The position numbers were made by a program, and so were the translations under genes. From Nephrocerus scutellatus (lineage: Eukaryota; Arthropoda; Insecta; Diptera; Pipunculidae), in contig OX352761.1 in the NCBI GenBank assembly GCA_947095585.1, positions 137,236,277-137,300,276 on the forward strand: a stretch of 64,000 nucleotides of DNA. The letters are read 5' to 3'. This document shows positions 1-11,290 of this stretch, one piece after another (positions within the stretch are counted from its first letter, which is position 1; each line of letters begins with the position of its first letter). The notes beneath the pieces are model-generated. The model did not search any database. It saw only the letters and a list, made by a program, of their open reading frames with translations, and had not been told where the DNA came from.

Positions 1-1110
1 ATTGTAAACATATTGTTTCCTCCGAACACGACTATGATGTTGAGATAGGTGATCCCGATGAAGAAATTGCGCCGGTGATGGCCGATGAAGTTCTCCAGGC
101 AGCCAGAAAGGTGGGCAATAACAAGACCCCAGGACCAGATAATATCCCTAACGTGGCATTAAAAACCACAATTAAGAACTATCCAAATATGTTTGCAAAC
201 ATTCTTGACTCATGCATAAAAGAAGGGGTGTTCCCAGCGAAGTGGAAAAAACAGAGACTTGTCCTACTCCCAAAACAATTGATGCCATTGATTTTGTTAA
301 AAAGTTGGCACAAAAAGCGATAGATGGGAAAAAGTAGAAGGGAGGAACAAAAACGTATTGCACCATAGTCACCCTCGATATCAAGAATGCTTTCAATTCA
401 GCCAAAGGGAGTTGTATATTCAATGAACTATGTCGGAGAGAGGTCCCGTCGTACAGTTGGTGGCAGATTACTTCAGTAACAGAATTCTGCTATACAACAC
501 CGACAATGGCTTGACGGATACCGAAGGAGTTCCCCGGGGGTCTGTGCTAGGCCCATTATTATGGAATATAATGTACGATGGCATATTTAGGCTCCAAATA
601 CCTGAAGAGGCAGAGATTGTTGGTTTTGCAGATGACATCGCAGTCTTCGTTTTAGCAAAACACAAGGAGGAGATAGCCGCATTATGTAATGCAACAATTA
701 GGACTATCCGGGATTGGCTGACATCAATCGGATTACAGTTGACAGAACATAGAACTGAAGCTCTACTAATATCCAGTAGGAAAATAAGAGAGACAATAAC
801 CTCTGTAGTTGGTAATTGTTCAATTATATCTAAGCCATCAAGGACCGAGAACCGCAAAACAGCACTCGCCGAGGCCGTTAGATAATGACAAAGAAGATGG
901 ATCCAGTCAAGTAAGGGTAGATGGTCTTATAGATTAATATCATCTATAGAATTATGGGCCGGTAGAACTCATGGAGAAGTAGACTTCTATCTAACCCAAT
1001 TTTTAACTGGGCATGGGTGCTTCCAATCATACATCTTAAAATATAAACACGAGAGTTCACCCGACTGTACTTTATGTGAGGGTATACCAGAAGAAGACAT
1101 ACATACATAA
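1..1110 (+). pseudogene. R1-clade non-LTR retrotransposon remnant (reverse transcriptase to C-terminal zinc-binding region)
   Basis: The window opens inside a LINE reverse transcriptase. Positions 3-270 read as the N-terminal fingers of RT, with an N-K-T-P-G-P-D-N-I-P motif typical of R1-like elements. Near 275 the frame breaks and sequence is missing; the next palm block, with a T-L-D-I-K-N-A-F-N-S motif, follows in another frame (about 280-425) and carries a stop. Positions 430-885 hold the G-V-P-R-G-S-V-L-G-P block and the catalytic F-A-D-D motif (about 625-640). After an in-frame TAA at 883-885 the same frame continues to 1110. It includes the W-A-G-R-T-H-G-E-V-D-F-Y-L-T-Q segment and a His/Cys-rich stretch (C-T-L-C) that matches the usual R1-clade C-terminus. 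The element is dead: it has frameshifts, an internal deletion and a stop, and is cut at the window edge and near 1098. Clade assignment rests on motif style only. Confidence 0.8.
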
Positions 1111-1149
1111 AGACATACAGTCATACGGACATACAGACATGCAGACAAA
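1097..1149. repeat. ACAT/ACAG-rich simple repeat
   Basis: Imperfect tetranucleotide run of acat/acag units directly at the broken 3' end of the R1-like remnant. It could be a slipped simple repeat or part of the original tail of the element. Confidence 0.6.
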
Positions 1150-1328
1150 GTTTAATTTTTATATATAGGCTATTTCTAAAACCCCGCGTGTTACAAGTCG
1201 CATTCCATGAGTCGCGTTTAGCGCGTTCGACTTTTTTGAGGACCCTTTTAACCACCTTTCACGCGAAATAGAGACCTACACTGAACTACACATAACATTT
1301 AATATCAACTTAAGCTATAAGAAAAATT

Positions 1329-1605
1329 GTGGGCGCCGTGGCTCAGTGGATAAGTGCATGGCTTCTGAGAAGGAGGTTCGTGGTTTGAATCCCAGTAACA
1401 CCAAAAGTATTTTGCACGGTGTCCCACCTTTCGCGTATGTCTGACAAACATCCGAGAGCAATAAATTTTCACGAAAAGCTTCTTAATTCGCCGTTAGGAT
1501 ACAACATTAAATTGTAGGTCCCTTCTATTTATGTGCAAATGATTGCGAGAAGCTAGGCCTTGGATGGCAACGGTCTGTCGCGCCGAATATTATTATTATT
1601 ATTAT
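1329..1605 (+). mobile_element. tRNA-derived SINE, full-length copy with target-site duplication
   Basis: The 5' head is tRNA-like. It has an internal pol III A box TGGCTCAGTGG at 1339-1349 and a B box GGTTTGAATCC at 1382-1392, followed by a sequence ending in CAGTAACACCA. A body of about 190 bp follows and the copy ends in a TATT/ATT run. It is flanked by a 13-bp imperfect direct repeat (TATAAGAAAAATT at 1316-1328, TATAAGCAAAATT at 1606-1618), as expected for LINE-assisted target-primed insertion. The same head and body recur at 5831, 25040, 31812, 31962, 55668 and 58475, which defines a family. The parent tRNA was not determined. This copy is the best model of the full-length element in the window (about 277 bp). 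Confidence 0.85.
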
Positions 1606-1618
1606 TATAAGCAAAATT

Positions 1619-3424
1619 ATGAATGAATATAAGAAGACAACAGGAACAACCCAATGCATAGTTTTGTATTTTGTGTTCAACTAACCTCATGCCATCAAAT
1701 CCATAGATTTTTCATTCATATCTCAATATCACATATTTTTTTGGTTGACTCGTCTAGTCGTTGTTCCACTGTGGTGCTTGATAGCTCGGCAAAATCGTGA
1801 ACATCCTAGTTCTGATTTGGTTTTAGTTTATTTCCATTTGGTCCAACTCGAGCTCCTCTACATACTTATTTCGTTGATACCTCCCGTTTGTTTGCCTACT
1901 TCGTCCGATTTTGGCGGTTGCAAATTTTCCACCCGAAAATATGCACTTAATGAAAATCTCATGCTGATGCATGACGTTTGCCGTCGGTGGTCCTCGATGA
2001 TGTCTACCATAATCATAGGCGTATGTGGCAGTTGCAGCGAAATGTTATTGCGAAATTCGAAAGAAAAAAACTGAAAAAATTTCTCAAATAATTTACAAAG
2101 CTCTCGCGATTGCACAAAAGAGAAAAAGAAGTAAAGCCGAAAAATTGCAAGTGCTGGCGCATTGCAACATTAGGAAAAGGAAAACAACACACAACCAAAA
2201 TCCTTCTCATCCTGCACCTTTCTTAATCATCAACAACTGATCCGGATCCTGTCTTCTGCAATGTTCGCCCGATTTATTAATTCGCTGGTACACGTTTTCC
2301 CGCTGGAAAGTGCATGCATGACGCGGTCATCATAGAGCCTCATCCTTTAGCGTTAGGTATTCGAGACATAGAGACAGAGGCCCAAAGGCGCGGCTCCACC
2401 AGCTTTTTCGTGTGAATTAGCAATGTGATTTCACGAAATTAAAAACTGATTCCCAGCCCACTACCATCAGCCACGACTGGTTTAGGAATCAGCAAAAAGT
2501 GAAAACCAACTGCACGACTGCAGGCGAGGCAGGGAAAACAAATTTTGCATTGGTGTTGATTGCAACACTCGCGGGTACACGCGTCACCGCCTCAACAACA
2601 TCGCTAGCAAGGGCGTTGCATTTGAGTTACCCAAAAGCTAAATACTGGAGATCGCCACCGATTCCTTCTTCCATTGAGGTTTTTTTCTTTAACTCTGGCG
2701 GCTATGCACCCTTGCACGGGAATGAAATGCATATTAGCCGTATTCCTGCTACCCATTCCAGCGAGTCTTTGTTATGCCTGATGATTTGGGTTTCTTTCTG
2801 TATGCGTCCTTAAAAAGTGCATAAATGTTGGTTCATCCTTGCGACGTCATCATGTCTTATGTGACGTGTGAGAATTACCACGAGAGATGTTTGCTAAATT
2901 CCCGCACTAATGACCAAAAATAATAGCGAAGACGCGTTATAATGAGTCTTTTATTTCTCAAAGGATTACGCACATCGCCTACTTGAGTGAGCTACAATAA
3001 ATTATTAACCCTTTCGCATAGCTAATTCCGCGAAAAGAAATTAAAAAAAAACACGCTATCGTCAGATGTATTCCAAACAAGCATGCCAAACAACCAACTC
3101 CAGTCAAAGAACGGCGACGACAATGACTTGCTGCACATGATTCGAGTTTTGTCCTTTGGCTTCAGGATTCCTCACTCCGTTTAGTTCTGGTTGTTCTTTG
3201 GTGCTAAGCAAATCGGTTTTTGTATGATGTACGAGTATCTTCCTCTCTCTCTTTGCCTTTGGAGCGCTACAGATTTCTTGCTCATTGATTTCCGTTTGTT
3301 GACAGGGTTGACAAATTTCTGCTAATACATCAAAAAGATTTGTTATCAAAAAATATTTATATTTATTGTGTGCGGATTACTAAACCTGGAACTTGAATAG
3401 AAGAACAGCTTATACAGCACATAT
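1619..3424. other. No gene seen
   Basis: Open frames here are short, overlap on both strands and resemble nothing recognisable. No RNA gene or clear repeat was found. Confidence 0.6.
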
Positions 3425-4925
3425 TGTTACGAAAATAGCTTAAGTATACTTACCAGCGTTATCTGCAGATCGGTATACGTATTAGTTTATACATAATTAT
3501 TTTGGGAACATATAATTGAAATTGAATGTTGTGAAGTCGCTAGCTTACATTCGTCATCGAACCAGCCGTTCCGATCTCTACGACCACTGCGTCTAAGATG
3601 GAGTCAAAAGAACTAATGACAGTATGTCAATTTCTCTTCTACGCCCGACTTCTCAGCCCTAGGACTTACTCTCCCTGCATTTAGGGCGATTCATATCGAT
3701 TGACCGCAGTTGTGTCTGGACCCTTCGTTACGGAGTGCAGCCGTGTTGACTCGAATCTGATTCGCGGATGCAGACTTTCGTGATAATGCAGACCGTGCTC
3801 GGAGCACCATACCAACAAGATAGTGGTCCGAGTCGACGTTGGTACCTCATAAAGTGGTCTATCTGGTTGCGAGAGTCTCCATCAGGAAATGCCCAGGTGG
3901 CTTTGTAAATTTTTTTTTTATTATTATTGCTTGCTGCCATCTCTATGACTCGTTGTCCATTGTCATTAGTGTCCTCGTGTAAGCTATGGGTGCTGCCTGA
4001 ATACTGGCTCCCCTCCTATTCTGGCATTCATATCCCCCAGAATGATTTATTTATGACATCATACTGAGGGCAGGTATGGAGTTCCCGTCCGACGGATACA
4101 AAGAATTCTTCTTTTTCATCATCTGAGGGGTCCTCTGTAGGTGCGTGAACGTTTATGAGGCTCATGTTTTTAAATTTGCTCCGCACGCGAAGGGTGCATA
4201 GCCGTTCATTAATTGCTTTAAAGCCGATAACGGTGGGTTTTATTCTTTTGCTGACCCGAACAAATGATGTATTGTTTTGTAAGACACCATTCCCCGTCCA
4301 CCGCATCTTTTAGATTGCTATTATGTCCGCATTATATTTGGGCAGGGTATCGGCTAGCTGCTGTGCAGTTCAGTGAGCGTACGTTCAATGAGAAAATTCT
4401 TAAATCGTTTAGCCGTTTTCGTTGCCGTGGTCGTCGTCGTTCATCAGTGTATCCGAGGCTGATTTTGGGTTCCGTAATTATAATTTTTTACGGGCGAGGA
4501 TATGGTCCTCGCACCAACCTTACTTTGAAGGGACTAGCCAAATCATTTGGCTTTTCCTGTATTTGGTGGAAAATTACCGGCGGGCACCACGTGCTATATA
4601 ACATAGATTATAGCAATATGTTTTGGTATTTGCTACATGGTTCTTTTTATGTAAAAATAGAACCTTCTAGATTACCCCATACCATACCCCATACCTTGTC
4701 ACAGTGAGTTAGTTATCGTTTGTATTTGTGTCAGATTAATTGCAAGTAGATATACGTGAATAAAGCCCTATGTGTGAGTAATAATTAGTCACTTTAGTGA
4801 AAATTGGTTAACTCTTGCTAATTAAGAATTTTGTATTGTATTTTGTGAATAAACGTGTGTTATATTTTTATTTGCAAAATCCATTACGAACTGTCTACAT
4901 TATCGAAAATCTACATTTCGTAACA
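3425..4925. mobile_element. Solo-LTR-like element interrupted by an RTE LINE fragment
   Basis: The segment begins TGTTACGAAA (3425-3434) and ends with its exact inverse TTTCGTAACA (4916-4925). These are TG...CA ends typical of retroviral-type LTRs. The flanks show a 4-bp direct repeat, atat (3421-3424 and 4926-4929). The outer pieces, 3425-3534 and about 4593-4925, total about 440 bp, a normal LTR length. The right piece contains two aataaa-type polyadenylation motifs (near 4760 and 4848). The middle, 3535-4592, is RTE LINE sequence on the minus strand. The reading is a solo LTR of a gypsy-like element into which other sequence was inserted or recombined. The alternative is a DNA element with 10-bp terminal repeats. 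Confidence 0.55.
3535..4592 (-). pseudogene. RTE-clade LINE, endonuclease-domain fragment (copy A)
   Basis: On the minus strand this reads as an apurinic-type endonuclease domain of an RTE-like LINE. Motifs are M-R-W-T-G-N-G (about 4290-4306), N-V-H-A-P-T-E-D (about 4130-4160) and N-Q-I-D-H (about 3860-3875). A linker ending near the E-C-K-L-A motif (3535-3560) follows. The DNA is clearly homologous to copy B (14178-16266). Internal stops and frame changes show it is not functional. The reverse transcriptase and 3' tail are absent on the 3' side, which is unusual because LINE copies normally lose the 5' end. Confidence 0.75.
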
Positions 4926-5818
4926 ATATACTATTTTGGGCATTTGTATACGTACGTCTGCGGTTGCCGGTTGCCGGTTGCCGGTTGCACTTAATACTAA
5001 AAAATATATAATTTAATCAGAACTAAAAAAATATTACTAAGTTCAAAAAAGAACCTGAACTATGTTCTATTGATATCATTTGAATTCAAAGTATAATACA
5101 AGCACCTGGTAACCCTAATAAAATATAAAATAGCAAAAATGACAGTGAAGTGATGAGTTTTTCTGCCAACTCGGCGAGAAATTGGAAATAATCTTTCATT
5201 GAGGAATTGGAGCGTCCAAAGGTTTCATAATAAGAAGGCGATGTGCAACAAGCACACACACAAACAAACGAGTAGCGATGAGAGTTGATTTCGTGAGTTC
5301 TTAAATATCCTCGAAACGCAACGTATTGAAACATTAAAGGACTGCTCGTAGCATGGGAACTGTGTACTGTTATACGTACGAGAATAGGTCCTATATCCGG
5401 TGTACTTAAATGCTTCTTTATGACACATTCACATCTTAATGAGTTTCCTTTTTGAATCCTTGTAAGGTTTAATTAGCTTTGAAGATGGCTTTTGTATGAT
5501 TAATTATAGAATATGATTAGCTTACCACAGAATGGCTAATTTAGAAAGCCCTTTTGCATTTTTTATTGCTTGGTTACATTATTGGGTTTACAATAATGGA
5601 CACTTTGGAGTAATCTAATTTTTCAGCTCGCTGAGTTTATATATTTAGAATCAGCAGCTGATTTAAAATGATGAATGTAAAGACGAGTTAAATATAGGAA
5701 CAAGATAAATGCGACGTGAAGTTATTAATTTTTTAAAATTCTCTCCTTTTATTTTACTTATTAAGATTTCCTAAAATAAGGGAAGAATAGCACAAGAAAG
5801 ACTTCAAAATGACGGTGA
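4926..5818. other. No gene seen
   Basis: Apart from the short ggttgcc run, the stretch between the LTR-like element and the next SINE shows only short chance frames. Confidence 0.6.
4962..4988. repeat. Short 7-bp tandem repeat (ggttgcc)
   Basis: Nearly four perfect head-to-tail copies of a 7-bp unit. A small minisatellite-like run in otherwise unremarkable AT-rich DNA. Confidence 0.8.
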
Positions 5819-5830
5819 TATATAAATAGC

Positions 5831-6014
5831 CGTGGGCAACGTGCCCACAGGAGGTTCGTGGTTCGAATCCCAGTAACACCAAAAGTATTTTTCCCGGTTG
5901 TTCCATCCCACTGACATCCACCCAACTGACCGCACTTGGCCGGTCTCGCTGTCGTATTTCTCCATAAGACTTTTCTCTAGGTCTTGGACCCCAATGGTCT
6001 GTCGCGCCGAATAT
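5831..6014 (+). mobile_element. tRNA-derived SINE, shortened copy with 12-bp target-site duplication
   Basis: This copy carries the B box GGTTCGAATCC (5860-5870), the CAGTAACACCA junction and the shared 3' end (gtctgtcgcgccgaatat). A perfect 12-bp direct repeat, tatataaatagc, flanks it at 5819-5830 and 6015-6026. The A-box half and part of the body are missing relative to the copy at 1329. The flanking duplication proves it inserted as this unit or was trimmed internally afterwards. Confidence 0.85.
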
Positions 6015-6149
6015 TATATAAATAGCAGAATTTCTCATATTGATAAGTTTGAAATACTTTCGTAAAAATTGCAAAAAAGGAATTCAAGAACTTAAGGACT
6101 GTAAAAAAGTTAGTAGTTTTTGGTATGAAATTTGTCCATTGTATGATAC

Positions 6150-6245
6150 GGTCTGTGCGCCGTGGCTATAGTGGTTAGTGCGTATGACTTCCGAGTAGTA
6201 GAATCGATGTTCCCATCTCTCGCGAATGTTTGCGAAGCTTTGGAA
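6150..6245 (+). mobile_element. Degenerate SINE head
   Basis: The tgcgccgtggcta-agtggttagtgcg start resembles the A-box side of the SINE family. A worn B-box region and the ctctcgcgaatgt body motif follow. It is strongly diverged from the other copies. Confidence 0.5.
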
Positions 6246-6329
6246 AATTCTTTGAACCACCGTTTGATAAAGCCAAGTGATGAGTTGGTTGAAATTTTTT
6301 TATTGAATGTATATTGAACAGTTCGCTTT

Positions 6330-6640
6330 TTCTATGAAACTTAATATAAGATTAGAAATAATAAAAACAACACAATTTTTCACATAAAAATGGGGAAAGC
6401 ATGATTTTTGAACAATTTGTATGGGAGCACCTCGACCCCGTCCCCAGATCACTAGAAAATCGTAATAGAAAGTGTTGTCACCGGAGATACAAAACCCTCT
6501 ATACATCGATACAAGCCACACATTTGTGCAAAGTTTTAATAAAATCGGGCTTTGGGAAGTCGGTTAAAAATGTATAACAAGATTCCACGACAAACAGACA
6601 AACAAATTCTCGGGCACTCGATGTTAATATAGAGAATTTA
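6330..6640 (+). repeat. Unnamed dispersed repeat family, copy 1
   Basis: Shares a colinear core with 11070-11290 (minus) and 16267-16480 (plus). The core has a cacatttgtgcaaagtttta-type stretch, then aaaatcgggctt, then a caagattcca segment, and ends in gttaatatagagaa. No coding domain was recognised. It is probably a non-autonomous transposon or the untranslated end of a LINE; boundaries are approximate. Confidence 0.6.
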
Positions 6641-6649
6641 AAAATTAAT

Positions 6650-9640
6650 TCTTATTCTATAAGCAAAGATTGCCAGTATGTCATCAAATCTCTCAAACTC
6701 AATTTATTGTATTATTTTGACATACAAACAGATTCTCTATTCTTTTCCAAGCGTTACCCCCGAAGTATTTCGAGACCGCAGCGATAATTTCGGCATTAGA
6801 TTTCATCGAAACCTTTAAAATGTTGGTGGATATGCAATAACGAAACTGTATGCATTTACTTCATAATAATATGCTGAAATTCATGGTCTACATACGGATA
6901 TACTATAAACAGAAATTACTGGATGTTTCTCGAATATTTAAATAAATCTGTCGTTAGAAAGCGTCACAAAAAATTGCCATATCGTCCAAAAAGGGTGACG
7001 ATACGACTGAGCGTTTTGAGATAATGTCAAAAAGGAGCATTAAGCTTTAATTCATTGCACCACAAATATGTGTCGGAATATTGCAGAAAAAGCATACAGG
7101 AAGGACTATTTTCCTATATGAGCTGCACATTTTTTCTCTTTTGGAATATATTGCGATCTGTGTTTAGTTTGTCTCCAGGAGGACGCGACTTTAAAGCTCT
7201 TACTTTGACGTATTCCCATGATATTCGATTGATGTGTGACGCACCGTCCGAACTTGATGCAATATCCGCCAGCGTTGCAACTTTGCAAAATGCGTTCACT
7301 GATGCGCAGTCAAAGCTTAAAGCAAAAGAAAATGTCAAAGGAGTCGTGGTTGCTCGATTGGTTCACTGAATGCGATATCAAGGCATATCGTTCCGTCGGT
7401 TGATGGCGCTGCAAATGTTATTGCATTATCAGCTTGGGATATGAGCAAAAACAACTGCGTTATCTTTGCGAAGTAGAAAAGAATCGCACATAATATCCTT
7501 GATGTTGACTGTGGTTTTTGGCTAAGATATACATAATATGAGTACATCAAAGGGCAATGATGCGTAAGGAACGAAAATTGTGGTAGCAAAGCACGCGACC
7601 AACAAACACTTCAAAGGATGGCATCTGTTAATATGGCTGACTTACGCAGGAAAAGAATAACTCAAGTGCATAGTATGTGTATCGAGTGAAAGGTAGATGT
7701 AAACTTTCGTGCGTTCTTCTAGTCGAGCAACACGATTTAATTGGCTTGTTCTTGACGACGCTAGAACATGCGTCACCGCACACACCCTGAGGACACTTAG
7801 TTCGTTGTGCTATGTTAGGAAGGCCTGACAGTTTTTATTTTTGGCGTAGAAGAATCGCCCGCCCACAACATAACTCAACGTGGCTTCAATATAATGCACT
7901 TGTAATTTTAATTTCGCTCCCGCTCACACCCGGTATATATAACCATTTACCTTATTACCCTATACATATACATGTTTATATATATACCAATATCCTACTT
8001 TCCCTTTAACTTCAAAACTTGCTTCGGGGAAATTGAATTCAATTATCATTATTTGTTATCCAAAGTTCTGTCGGAATGAGGCGTTCGATGATTAAATCGT
8101 AACGTACGAAAAAGCGCACTTGTTGTTCTTGCCTCTTTGTTCCGCTCACTTATCCTGCGCAACAAATGCAACGATTCACATTGCGTGTTAAGGACACATA
8201 AAAATAGCACAACTACAGGGCATAGTAATACACATGAATCCGCTTGCACTGTGATGGTGGCAGTGATTGTTCGAAACGCTAATCGATTCGAATCGAAACA
8301 AGAAATTGCTTTATTACATGTCCTGAACGTACTACCATCATGGTGTTGGGTTGTGATTTATTTTTCAAAAGGGAAAATGGAGAGACGAAGAACATGTTCG
8401 TGTAAAAAACATACGCATATGTAATATACAGTTGGTGGTTAATGTGCTTTTAACACTATACTACTTACATCCTTAATGCAGTTCGTCCTGTTTCGATATC
8501 CCGTCAGAATGTTAAAAGTAAAAAATAAAATTGAGCCTTTTACCTGAAAGCAAAGTGATGTAATTATGAAAATAGATCGCCAATTAACTGCTCGTCAACG
8601 GTAACTTGATACCTGTTATATTAGGGCAGTGATACCAAACGTTTTTTAATGTGTGCGATAAACTTGCCTTATTTTTTACTGGGCTGGATGCATATTAGAA
8701 AGTAAATTATAAAGTATGTCATTCCTTGCAAAATCGGATACCTACTAGTTGTTCAAGTTGTCTAAAAAAATAATTATTGGTCTTTAATAAAAAATCGCTG
8801 CAGTTAATATTTACGGAGTTTCGTTACAATCGGTTTTTGAAAACAATTAAGTTTGCTGCCTGAACGGATGTGGTCCGCAGGCCGTAGGTTGGCCAACACT
8901 ATGTTAGGATGTTGATGTTCGTGCCATTAGGCACTTTTGAAGCTGCATGAAAGTGACTTTGTGTTATTGGGAGGAGCATGTAAGGACATTAACATTTTTG
9001 CCAATTTATTTTCACAAATTTCATTATAAATCATGTTTAGTGAACCTGCAGGAAAAAAGCAACAAAAAAAAACAATAAAGCTAAAAATCCAAGCTGTAAA
9101 ATCTCAACTCAATATTTCGAAACTTTTGTGTCTTTCAGTGAAGGAATTAAAGAAATGTAAACACGACGAGTATCAGCTTAAGACTAACTTCATTTGTACA
9201 TATCGATTAGCATAAAAGTTAAAGAACGAGAAAAATGTATGTTATAATTATTTATAGTCCCAAGTGCAAGGCACTTATATATTAGAAAGCCGTCAGGCTA
9301 GCCCAGACATCGGTTATATAGCCAAATTCACGATGATGTTGATGATGGAACGTCACTTACTTCTACTTACCCTAAGTTCGTTGTAGTAAAGTCAAAAATT
9401 GAAAGAAGCTTAAGGCAGCAATTTGGATGCAGCAAATTAGTACAGGAAAGGGAAGCATGGCTTCATAAAAAGTTCTAACTAATTCACATAGAAATGTTAG
9501 TGCGCTTGACTAGTTTTTTCAGAAAGATCCCCACATGTAGGAGTTTTGGGAAAAAGAATAACATTATTTTTATTTTTTTTTAAGTTTTTTGAATAGATCA
9601 TTTTCTCAAAAGCGCTCTATCTAAAAAAACCAAACAAATC
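6650..9640. other. No convincing gene; possible RT trace only
   Basis: Short unrelated frames in all six readings and no RNA gene. The only hint of coding origin is the possible reverse-transcriptase trace at 7130-7370, listed separately. Confidence 0.5.
7130..7370 (+). pseudogene. Possible decayed LINE reverse-transcriptase trace
   Basis: One open frame contains S-P-G-G-R-D-F-K-A-L followed by L-T-Y-S-H-D-I-R-L-M-C-D-A-P-S-E-L-D. The layout resembles the region just before and after the Y-A-D-D motif of many LINE reverse transcriptases, with the catalytic A-D replaced by S-H. The match is short and the catalytic residue is lost, so it may be chance. Confidence 0.3.
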
Positions 9641-9974
9641 TATACAAATATTATAAAGAGCAAATGTTAGTTTGTGTGTAGGAGGTAATCTTCGAAACTA
9701 CTGAACCGATTTCAAAAATTCTATCACCAATATTTAGAATGTATTTTCAGCGTGAACATAAGCTTTATATTATGCCGACGGCCTTTCGTGGCGACCAATT
9801 TTGTAACCAAACAACTATAGTCGACAAAAAAACGGTTGCGCACAATTACCGTGTGCTGTTTGCTGCACTGCTCGCTGCGCTGCTTTTTGTGTTATATTTT
9901 GTACGAACATAACGCCTATAGCGGCATCATTATGACTGTGTGCTGTGTTCTGCGTTGCGTTGTAAGTTTTATAA
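9641..9974 (+). mobile_element. Helitron-like repeat, 5'-end copy
   Basis: Begins TCTATACAAATATTATAAAG, the TC-plus-TATA start also seen in the adjoining copy. It continues with the gtttgtgtgtaggagg...ctgaaccgattt wording of widespread insect non-autonomous repeats. No 3' end is seen before the next copy begins. Confidence 0.45.
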
Positions 9975-10568
9975 TCTATATATATATATATATATATCTA
10001 TATGTATAAAAGTGAAACTTTGTATGTATGTATGTATTTATGTATGTCCGGTATGGACTGCCAAACCCTTCAACCGATCGCGTTCTATCTTTGCATATGG
10101 GGTTTCTACCATAATGATCACATAATATGTATATTTTGAAGGTGGTCAGACTCCTAAGTCAAAGGGTCTCCATAAGAATTTTTTTATTGTTTCTACAAAT
10201 TGCATGTTTTTATGAACCAATAACGTTCAAACTTTGCGTACCATAATGGGCACTAAATAGGCATATTTTGAAAGTGGTCAGACTCCTGGGTCCAAGGGGT
10301 CACCGTTTCACAAATTGCATACAGGTGTTTTAAAAAAGTTAACCCGATTTTCTTCAAATTGTATACACATGAGTCACGAAAACTGCATTTTGATTTGTTT
10401 GATTAGTATTTATTTTATTTTACACACAGGGAATGTAAAATGTTAATATCAGCAACATTTTTAAACTGAATTTTATGAAATTTTTAAGATATATTATTGG
10501 CAGGTAGGGGAAAGTTATAGGTATAGGGGTTCATGTGTGTGGGCAGCAAAGCGCCCGGGAACAGCTAG
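9975..10568 (+). mobile_element. Helitron-like non-autonomous element
   Basis: The segment starts TC (9975) after an A and ends CTAG (10565-10568) before a T. This is the Helitron pattern of 5'-TC, 3'-CTRR and insertion between A and T, without target duplication. A GC-rich palindromic stretch (gcgcccggg) lies just before the CTAG end, as expected for the Helitron 3' hairpin. It holds no Rep/helicase coding sequence. The beginning is a TA dinucleotide run followed by a tgta run, and similar start and end pieces flank it on both sides. Confidence 0.5.
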
Positions 10569-10805
10569 TATGTTTATAAAAATGGATGTCTGTTGGTTTG
10601 TAATAAAACTCCAAAACTAGACAGCCGATTAAGCCTAAACTTCCACAGAATATGCGTCTTAACAAGACCTCGGTAAACCACGTAGTGCGAATACGATCTA
10701 AGTGGCGTTTTGTTTAGGTTTAAGCAATAGTACACAATTTCTGTAGTAGTGATGGCAAGGTGGTGATTCATATGTGCTGGTGGCGGAGCCCCAGGGAATG
10801 GCTAG
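10569..10805 (+). mobile_element. Helitron-like repeat, 3'-end copy
   Basis: A second, diverged copy of the 3' end: tataaaaatggatgtctg at its start and ggagccccagggaatggctag at its end (ctag 10802-10805, followed by t). It abuts the previous copy tail to head. Confidence 0.45.
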
Positions 10806-11069
10806 TATTTTAATATTTTATTATATTTTAATAGAGACGAAACTTTTTTTTTCATGATATGCAGTACAGTATTGCCATATAACATAAATTAACTTTAATA
10901 TGATGTGGAATAGAATAAGTAAACAAATAAAATTATAATGGAATTTAATTTAAACGTTTGACGTGGCTCTAAATTCAAAGACGAATGAATTGTTATAAAA
11001 TTAGGCTTTCGAGCTCGTAAAGGGTTTTGCAAATAAAACGCAACACAAGGTCTTCAGAGTCGATACATA

Positions 11070-11290
11070 TCTTCAAAATTTACAACATTTTTTAAGTTCT
11101 CTATATTAATTTCGCGTATCCGTGGCTGCATCTTGTGATCAATTTTAAACCCACTAACTAAGGCCCGATTATATTCAAACTTTGCAAACATGTGTATTTC
11201 CCATGACACTTTCTGCGGATGGCCGCACGGTAGGAGGGCTACCATAGAAATTTTGTTTCCATATAGCAACATCAGATCATGTCATACTAA
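11070..11290 (-). repeat. Unnamed dispersed repeat family, copy 2
   Basis: Read on the minus strand it aligns with copy 1 through the cacatgtttgcaaagttt core, aatcgggcctta and the terminal attaatatagagaactt. It is diverged and has no recognisable coding content. Confidence 0.6.

Noticed and set aside
1329..1410. tRNA gene
   Set aside because: A and B boxes are present, but the sequence continues into a shared body and tail with target duplication and lacks a clean cloverleaf, so it is a SINE.
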